A stretch of DNA of 64,000 nt from Bipolaris cookei. Its lineage: Eukaryota > Ascomycota > Dothideomycetes > Pleosporales > Pleosporaceae. Positions 58,059 to 64,000 of the stretch are shown here, in pieces; the first letter of the stretch is position 1, and each line of letters begins with the position of its first letter. The translations under genes and the position numbers were made by a program. The stretch lies in NCBI GenBank assembly GCA_002286855.1, contig NRSV01000006.1, forward strand, positions 775,533-839,532, written 5' to 3'. The notes under the pieces were generated by a model that saw only the letters and a list, made by a program, of their open reading frames with translations, was not told the origin of the DNA and ran no database searches.

Positions 58059-58582
58059 GGTGCTCTCGGTATCTCCACGTAATTTTTGTTCTTGGAAGTA
58101 CGCTACAATCATGTGTAAACGCAGTGAAAAGGCGGATTCAACGGTAGCTTATATTTCGGTCTTGAGCCCTCCTGAAATACCTGATTACTGTAAGGGTGCG
58201 ATGGATTAACCATAAGTGCAAGGTAAACGATGATGAATTCGATAAAGAGCTGTCTAGCTCTTTGTGCGGTCGTTTATCTACCCATTCGGAGGAAAGTTAT
58301 GCCAAGCGTCTGAGGGCTGCTTAGGCGGTGAGCAGGATCCGAGATTCCATCACGTGTGCTATCAAGGAGCTACCCAAAGGGCGTCCAGTCCATCCCAGCT
58401 AGCTATCACGAAGGCTACAGGCCAAGTACTACCAATTAAGGCTTCAGCCTCTTACAAATACTAGAATATGATTTTGAGCAATACTGCCTGCGTAAAAGCT
58501 TTTCATGAAGTCTTTAATCCTCTCATACGCATCAGTCATACCGTTCCGCCTGTGTTCGGGTTTTCTTCTAGTCTACCGCCTC
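58059..58582. other. Intergenic region
   Basis: About 520 bp between the 2EXR gene and the minus-strand secreted-protein candidate. No feature recognised. Confidence 0.5.
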
Positions 58583-59247
58583 CTATAACACGCTGCTGTC
58601 AGCAGGATGCTGGCACAAACTCTGGATTTGGACGTGGAAAACTCCGTTGAACTCCTTAGATGCCGCCCTTATCAAGTATGGGCCATGGTCCCCAGTGCGT
58701 GCAACCAAGATCTGATTTACGGCGTCATCGTAATCCACCCATAGGTGCTGATTATCGATGGTCCTATACTCCTTGTGTGCATTGTTGACGATCTTGGAAA
58801 CCTTTTGGATTTGGTCCTTGTATGTTCCGTCTGTGCCTTGCATTACGGCCTGAGGCTTTGGAGCAGGAACCCGTGGGTCTTTAGCAAGGGAGTTTGTGAT
58901 GAACCGGTCATAACAGATTTTGGCTGTCTGTTGAATATCCAGCCTTCTACTATCGGGTTGGTATGCAGCCCATCCGTTGTGCACTGGTGCTCCGCCGAGA
59001 AACCTCTGCCACTCGTCGAATGAACATCGAGCTGGGGGTGTTTTGCACGAATGCCAGCCACCCACACAACTACTTCTGCTCCTGTCCCAGCTCAAGCATC
59101 TGAATCCAACAGTTTGGAAGGCAGGGCTATTGAAGCCATCAATCTGATACGTCAGGAACACCTAAATCCGGCCCAAACAATCTTGGTATCCACCCCGGTG
59201 ACGATGGCAAAAGGGTAGGAAAGAGTCAACAATCGGAATATCTTCAT
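58583..59247 (-). CDS. Candidate small secreted cysteine-containing protein
   Basis: The main open block is 59161-58583. Just upstream an ATG at 59247 encodes MKIFRLLTLSYPFAIVTG, a plausible signal peptide, but in another frame. A join at 59193/59162 (intron of only 32 nt, GTGGAT donor, TTTAG acceptor) or 59202/59162 (41 nt, GTCACC donor) restores the frame and gives about 207-210 aa. The mature part has cysteines in FRCLSW, SSCVGGWHSC, ARCSF, ICYDR and LCQHP, with Trp-rich and DNQHLWVDYDDAV blocks. I do not know the family. Size, leader and position among transposons resemble fungal effector candidates. Both intron models are shorter than normal here, so frame damage is possible. Confidence 0.45.
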
Positions 59248-59269
59248 TTCACAAGCGTTTCGTTGAGCG

Positions 59270-59810
59270 AGGGTAACTTGGGAAAGTAGATATGATGACC
59301 AAAAAGCGAGCGACAAAGGCTTTATGATGAGATAAAAAGCATGCTTTTGCCCTTTGGGGAAATATTAAGCTTGCAGGATAAACGAGCAGACAATACACGA
59401 CAGGCAACGAGGACTTGAAGGCCACTACCGACGTGAGGCGGCGTACCCTGCCCCCTGCAAGCAGGGAGCCACGACGTTTGATCTTGCTCAAATGCTTAGA
59501 GCCTGTTGTTATGGTTTTGTGTTTCCAATTCCGTTCATGAGTAGTCTTCTGTCAGGGGAAGGCGCAGCTAGCGCGTCGCCTCAGGCGGCTAAGTAAGTAG
59601 TAGTACTTACTTGCGTCGGTTGAGTTTGCTCCAACACCAAACTTACTTACGTACCTTGAAATGGCCAACCTCAGTTGATCATCGCACCGCGCGAGCGGTC
59701 GCCGAGCTCCATAGGGTACCCCATCGGGCTGCGCACGCTTTCGGGCCGCGCACAGCCCACCCCACAACCACAAACAACCCACAAACTTCAACACGTCGTA
59801 ACTCCATCAA
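59270..59810. other. Probable 5' end of the pogo element; boundary not resolved
   Basis: A palindromic tract AAGTAAGTAGTAGTACTTAC occurs at 59591-59610. Sequence from about 59680 to 59810 has the transposase leader. I could not identify a matching right TIR after 61.4 kb, so the element limits stay open. Confidence 0.45.
59716..59749 (+). repeat. Two diverged 17-nt units upstream of the transposase
   Basis: GTACCCCATCGGGCTGC (59716-59732) and GCACGCTTTCGGGCCGC (59733-59749) match at 12 of 17 positions, including TCGGGC spaced exactly 17 nt. TCGC at 59682 and 59699 shows the same spacing. Confidence 0.55.
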
Positions 59811-61385
59811 TATGAACGCTGTCGATAAAGCGATTCAAGATCTGAAATCACGCGACTTTTTGAATCTTTTATGTATCGAGAAGTTGCTGCCAAATACGGT
59901 TGCAGCCGAAGTGCTGTCTCACGAAGGTGGCGAGGGGTTCCACGCGATAAAGCCACCAGTGATGGAATGAGACAATCCCTACTGCCACCGCAAGAGCTGG
60001 GGCTTGTACGGTATATAGAGAAGCCTCATACAAGAATAATACCACCTACGAGAGAGATGATACAGAATTTCGACTCAGAAATCTTTGAGGACCCGGTGTC
60101 AATGAGCTCGGTTGATCGCTTCCTTCACCGAAACCACGACCACCTTATCTCTCGCTGGGTACCTAGTATTGATCGCGTACGCCACCAGGCTGATTCTATT
60201 GATAAGTACGACTCGTATTTTGATATACTACATCAGAAAATAGCAGAGCATAAGATAGAGAGGCGTCTCACCTTTAATATGGATGAGAAGGGCTTCTTAA
60301 TTGGTGTACAGAATAAGTCAAAGAGGGTGTTTAGTAAGCCTGCTTGGGTAAAGGATGGAGCAAGAGCAGCCGTGCAAGACGGCAACAGAGAGTGGATAAC
60401 CATCATGCCAACGATCTGTGCAGATGGGACGACACTGCCGACGTCTATCATTATGTCAAGTGAGGCGTACGATATATGTAACACTTGGGTAGAAGAGATC
60501 CCACCTACAGACGATCAAATCAACACCACCTCAACCCCAACAGGCTGGACCAATCAGAAGCTTGGTCTAGCATGGCTGAAGAGGTTTGATCAACTCACCA
60601 AAAAGAAAGCTCGTCGGTCGTGGCGGTTACTTATCTGGAACAGCTATGGGAGCCACGTTACGAAGGAGTTTTTGGACTACTCCATCAAAAATCGTATTAT
60701 GGTGGTGTTCCCATTCCATTCAACTCATACGCTCCAGCCTCTTGATGTTGGTATATTTGGGCCCCTCTCGTCTTACTACTCGTCTGAACTCTTGCGGCAA
60801 CAACAACGCTCCCAAGGGCTTCTTCCAGTGGTAAAAGCTGATTTATATCGCTTATTTAAGTCAGCGTACGCCTCCTCCTTCACCAAAGCTAATATTATCG
60901 CTGCTTTTGAAGCCACTGGCATCTGGCCCATGGATCGGACAGTAGTCACGAAGAGGTTTGATTACACTACTCCACCTCTACAGACCGATAATATGGACTC
61001 ATCTCATCTCTCCTCTGCTGACTGGAAGCGTACACAGCGATTACTAGCCCAGGTAGCGAAGGATAACAGTAATGAACTAGTCTGGAAGCTTGAAGGAGCA
61101 ATTCACCGCGCCAGTGCTCGAGACAAGCTTCTACAGCTTGAAAACGAGGGGCTGCTTACATCACTTGACACCAAAAATAAGCGTACAAAGCGTGGCAGGC
61201 GCCTGCCTCTTGGAGGGAAGCAAACGCGTCCTACTGACGCTGTCTTCTACTCACCTCGAAAGCTTCAAGAAGCTCGGGATGAAAGAGCCAGAAAAGACTC
61301 TGAGTTACTAGTAAAAGAAGCTCGAAAAGCTGATGCTAAAAAGCTTCAAGATTCCAAGAAAGTCCTAGGCGAAAAGGCTAAATAG
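59811..61385 (+). pseudogene. Nearly open Fot1/pogo transposase with one frameshift and an altered catalytic residue
   Basis: The start MNAVDKAIQDLKSRDF (59811) is a psq N-terminus; the frame shifts near 59850-59870 and continues as MYREVAAKYGCSRSAVSRRW, then 500 aa without stop. Domains: HTH_psq, a CENPB-type region (EMIQNFDSEIFEDPVSMSSV, SRWVPSIDRVRHQAD) and DDE_1: FNMDEKGFLIG (first Asp), LLIWNSYGSHVT (Asn where the second Asp is expected) and HTLQPLDVGIFGPLSSYYS (third Asp region). The C-terminus is a basic K/R/A helix (ARKADAKKLQDSKK). A GAC-to-AAC change would explain the Asn. Translation could start at 59871 and give a 504-aa protein that binds DNA but likely cannot transpose. Confidence 0.88.
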
Positions 61386-61459
61386 GAGGCTCGAAAGAAG
61401 AGAGAGACAAGAGGGTGAAGGTGAAGGAGAAGGCGGAGACGAAGGGCTGGAGCGAGAAG

Positions 61460-61837
61460 GGAACTCTCATGAGCGTGCAGAAACAAGCCGCTGTTGGCGG
61501 CGCTTGCATGCTAAAGATCCTGAAGGATTTGACTGACCATGCCGCACGCGGCGTTGATCTTCACCTAAAGCAAGAATCGCCACCGACAACACCAGAAGAG
61601 CTGTCTCCCGCGCTGGCTTTGTGTTTCTCTGTCGTGTCTGAAGGGCCTATCCACGAGCTATGGGTGCATTTTGAGCGCGAAGACGAGTTCCACATGTACA
61701 ATCTTGATGCGTGGCGCACTACAAAGAAATCTCGCGCGGAAGAGTTTGTGAACTGTCTAGGCCGGATAATCGAGTGGGGCAAAGAAGATTTCAAGCAGTG
61801 CACTGTTGAGAAGCTGGGCCGAGTGCCGGAGGTATAG
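61460..61837 (+). pseudogene. C-terminal fragment of an uncharacterised fungal protein
   Basis: From about 61460: LMSVQKQAAVGGACMLKILK, LALCFSVVSEGPIHELWVHF, FHMYNLDAWRTTKKSRAEEF and LGRIIEWGKEDFKQCTVEKL, ending at 61837. The pattern of a 'GPIHELWVH ... WRTT ... EWGK' tail resembles the C-terminus of a widespread fungal family of unknown function (recall only). No matching N-terminal part is present; the sequence directly abuts the transposase C-terminus, so it looks like a truncated gene or captured piece. Confidence 0.5.
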
Positions 61838-63508
61838 AGCACATGATTAGTTGCGAACAGATGCGAGCAGATGCCCTCGTATCACTGGGTAACATCTCTG
61901 TACCCTGCTTTGCTTGGAACCCTATTCATGTTCATGTAGCTATGTATAGTACTCTTGTAGTATTCAATCGGCTCAAGCTCACTTACTTATGGACTGAGCT
62001 ATGCGAACTGTGACCTATCTTGGCTTCTATACTAGGTACTGATTGGTCGTGGAGAATACCCACGCCCGCCGACTCTTCGTTATGACATGTCTGGTCACGG
62101 CTGATTTCGGCAAATAGTGTTGTTTATGCTACCTGATCTGAACTGTCCCAAGGTTGTTTGGCAGAGTCAGCCATGGAACGGAAGACGGCGGTTTTACCAT
62201 GGCTTCTTGCAAACAGTGCTGCCAAGTGAGCTCTCTAGAATGATATCCGAACCGTGTGTTAAGTCAGTGCTGCTAACAAGATTATCGCTATACTTACAAC
62301 AAACACCTTGTCTCTGAGTGAACGTCCTTTTTTACTCTTTCCCGGTGGCACCTATTCGTCCTATTCCCCAATTTGACGTTCTATCGAAGGTCTATTCTCG
62401 ATACCGAATGTATCTTAATGGTTTTAATGTCTCCAGGCAGAAACATCTTCAGTCTAGGCAAAGAAGCGATGATGTTGGCCAGGGTCGTCGTAGCTTCCTA
62501 ACATGTGGTACCTGTTTCGCACAAATACCAAGTGCACTAGTGAGCACCCGGATTCTGCTGCTTATTGGAGAGTACGCTGATGATGACGAGCCAGACAACA
62601 CTCCACTACCGCCCTAGGGCCCTCCACCTCTCCCCCACAAAACAAGTCTTCCGAAACTTCTCCCTCCTATGCGATCACCACCCACTGATCACAACCAGAC
62701 CACACGCAATCCTTCCCGCCGGCGCGACATATGAGCATGCCCGCATCACACCACATCACATCGCCGACAGGCAGTCGCCGACAAACGCCGGCTATTCAAT
62801 CAGCGACGATTCAATCCAGAGAAACAGGTCTCTTCAGCAGTCATAATACGAGGATACTTTTTGCTACCGTCGTGTATGAAGGACGACACACCATAGACGG
62901 GCCCACCTCGCCGTCGAACAGCCAGATCAACCCCATGACGACCACCATGGACGGATGGATCATCGCGCTCCGCCACCGGTTTGAGAGAGATAGTCTGCTT
63001 TCCGAAGAAGAGACCAATTGATATAACCATCCATTCAAATGAGAGTCGTTTGTCATCCGCCAATACATCAACTGTAAGCAGGCTGCTGTGCGAAGCCGGT
63101 TTCGAAGGACGAGACGAGCTACTTCTCATCCAGAAGATATGGGGCGACTTTGACCTGTCCTTCAGAAAGCAGCCGCCATCGACCCGTACACAACGATGGA
63201 GGGGTTTGTCAGTCTCTGGCTACAAGGAGAATTATCCTTTACAACGCGCGTTCGAGAAATATCAGCGGAAAAGTCAATGAACAAGCGCGGGATGTCGTAC
63301 AAGGGTTTACGCAAGTGTGAAGAGAACAAGGCCAGCCACTACCAATGGCCCGACTTGCGCTCCAACCAACTTCCACAAACTCCAAGGCGGAAAATGAGCA
63401 GCGAAGCCCCAAAAGGATAGCTGCGACTCAGGCACCAGACCAGATCTTGCGGACTGACTGTCCATTCTGCGGACTGGTCTACGTTGTTGGCAAGCTACTA
63501 GTACTCTA
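61838..63508. other. Gene-poor region (1.7 kb)
   Basis: Several overlapping open frames on both strands at 62565-63420 have no family signature. Possibly old repeat sequence. Nothing supportable. Confidence 0.45.
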
Positions 63509-63811
63509 GAGGTGCCGGACGGGCCAACGCCGCGGACGGGCCAACGCCGGATTACGTCCTTCAACACCAATTATTCTATCCACTTCAACCACTCATAACG
63601 TGACCACAATGCAATCAATTGACGCTGCGCTTGCTGCTATTAACGCGTTGAAGCCTAATGAAAAGCTTATATACTCTCAAATTGCAAAAAAATATGGTGT
63701 TGATCCAGGAACGCTGAGCCGCCGCTACCGAGGTATTTCCAGCTCTAGACAAGCAGCTGCACAAAACCAGCAGGCAGTCCACCCACAACATGAAGCTGGG
63801 CTTATCGACTA
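63509..63811 (+). mobile_element. 5' part of a pogo-type transposon, interrupted by a second element
   Basis: Begins after TA at 63507-63508 with GAGGTGC, then two perfect 17-nt units, a leader and a psq-type transposase start at 63609. At 63810-63811 (TA) the reading frame is cut by another element. Its right part would lie beyond the window. Confidence 0.75.
63516..63549. repeat. Two identical tandem 17-nt units
   Basis: CGGACGGGCCAACGCCG at 63516-63532 is repeated without change at 63533-63549, 7 nt from the inferred element end. Confidence 0.97.
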
Positions 63812-63812
63812 A
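63609..63812 (+). pseudogene. Pogo transposase N-terminus (HTH_psq), truncated by insertion
   Basis: MQSIDAALAAINALKPNEKL then YSQIAKKYGVDPGTLSRRYR, an HTH_psq domain, followed by AAAQNQQAVHPQHEAGLID. The stop TAA at 63810-63812 is made from the target TA plus the first base of the inserted element; homologues continue with a Tyr codon (TAT) at this place. The rest of the gene is expected downstream of the inner element. Confidence 0.85.
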
Positions 63813-63821
63813 CGTGTTCCA

Positions 63822-63855
63822 CCAATAAGCGGCCCACCCCAGTAAGTGGCCCACC
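63822..63855. repeat. Tandem 17-nt units in the inner element's terminus
   Basis: CCAATAAGCGGCCCACC (63822-63838) and CCAGTAAGTGGCCCACC (63839-63855) agree at 15 of 17 positions; both differences are transitions. Confidence 0.95.
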
Positions 63856-63893
63856 CCACCAAACCTGACACGATTCTCCACACAACCACCACA

Positions 63894-64000
63894 ATGCCGC
63901 GACAACAACGCTCTATACAGACCTCTCGTGAAGCTAGAGTACTTCTAGCATCTCGTGCGCTTCAAGAGAAACGTGTAACAAGCCAGCGTCAGGCTGCCAT
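63894..64000 (+). CDS. Transposase N-terminus, partial at the window edge
   Basis: MPRQQRSIQTSREARVLLAS then ALQEKRVTSQRQAA, running out of the window. The pattern EKRVTSQRQAA is the beginning of a psq-type helix-turn-helix found at the N-terminus of CENPB-domain transposases. Only 35 codons are visible, so intactness is unknown. Confidence 0.65.
   Translation, partial: MPRQQRSIQTSREARVLLASRALQEKRVTSQRQAA

Larger units (their letters stand above)
63812..64000 (+). mobile_element. Inner pogo-type element, 5' end only
   Basis: Starts ACGTGTTCC directly after the TA at 63810-63811, carries a tandem pair of 17-nt units at 63822-63855 and a second psq-type open frame from 63894 that leaves the window. 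Confidence 0.75.

Noticed and set aside
62565..63420. Several overlapping open frames before the right-edge transposons
   Set aside because: Frames overlap on both strands with no signature, start context or splice logic.
1..64000. tRNA, rRNA and CRISPR features
   Set aside because: I looked for tRNA B-box-like GTTCGA contexts and regularly spaced repeats; none had a matching cloverleaf or array, and CRISPR is not expected in a fungal nuclear genome.

Overview
The window is nuclear DNA of a filamentous ascomycete. Nearly every gene carries short spliceosomal introns (47-106 bp, GTANGT donors, CTAAC/CTGAC branch sites just before the acceptor). The gene families are typical of Pezizomycotina: HET domain, NB-ARC/TPR NLR, 2EXR, CmcJ/AsaB-like and Fot1/pogo transposons. 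The overall style resembles Dothideomycetes (Pleosporales-like), which is an inference from family content and not a proven placement. I rebuilt intron/exon models by hand; all spliced lengths quoted were checked to be multiples of three.

Layout. From 1 to about 27 kb the window is gene-dense and mostly conserved: a homeodomain-like/C2H2/kinase/HET fusion gene (977-5145), RRP7, a Ysc84/SYLF protein, NUP85, a BTB protein, a CSN12/Thp1-like PCI protein, ribosomal protein eL20, a peroxisomal enoyl-CoA hydratase and NPR2. From 26.8 to 30.2 kb lies a five-exon NLR-type immune receptor gene. From 30.9 to 48 kb is accessory sequence: a small probable mitochondrial protein, a FAD oxidoreductase with an out-of-frame 17-nt block, an MFS transporter, an APH-fold kinase-like protein, a CmcJ/AsaB-like oxidoreductase, a bHLH factor and a membrane-anchored aspartyl-protease-like protein. 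From 43 kb rightward transposons appear: a degenerate pogo/Fot1 element with intact ends (43358-45232), a degenerate Tc1/mariner element (50217-51855), a pogo fragment (about 55.7-56.0 kb), a nearly open pogo transposase (59.8-61.4 kb), and a nested pair of pogo-type elements at the right edge. Among them sit a peroxisomal ABCD transporter, a 2EXR protein and a candidate small secreted protein.

The most interesting signals are two. First, every pogo/Fot1-type locus in the window carries subterminal sequence repeated with a period of exactly 17 nt, the length of a CENP-B box, although the repeated motif differs from element to element; the Tc1/mariner element lacks this. Second, one continuous exon joins a Ser/Thr kinase to a HET domain behind homeodomain-like and C2H2 modules. 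The 31-39 kb gene group could be a small metabolic cluster without a backbone synthase. ECH (22.7-23.8 kb) and the ABCD transporter (52-55 kb) both point to peroxisomal fatty acid metabolism but are not adjacent.
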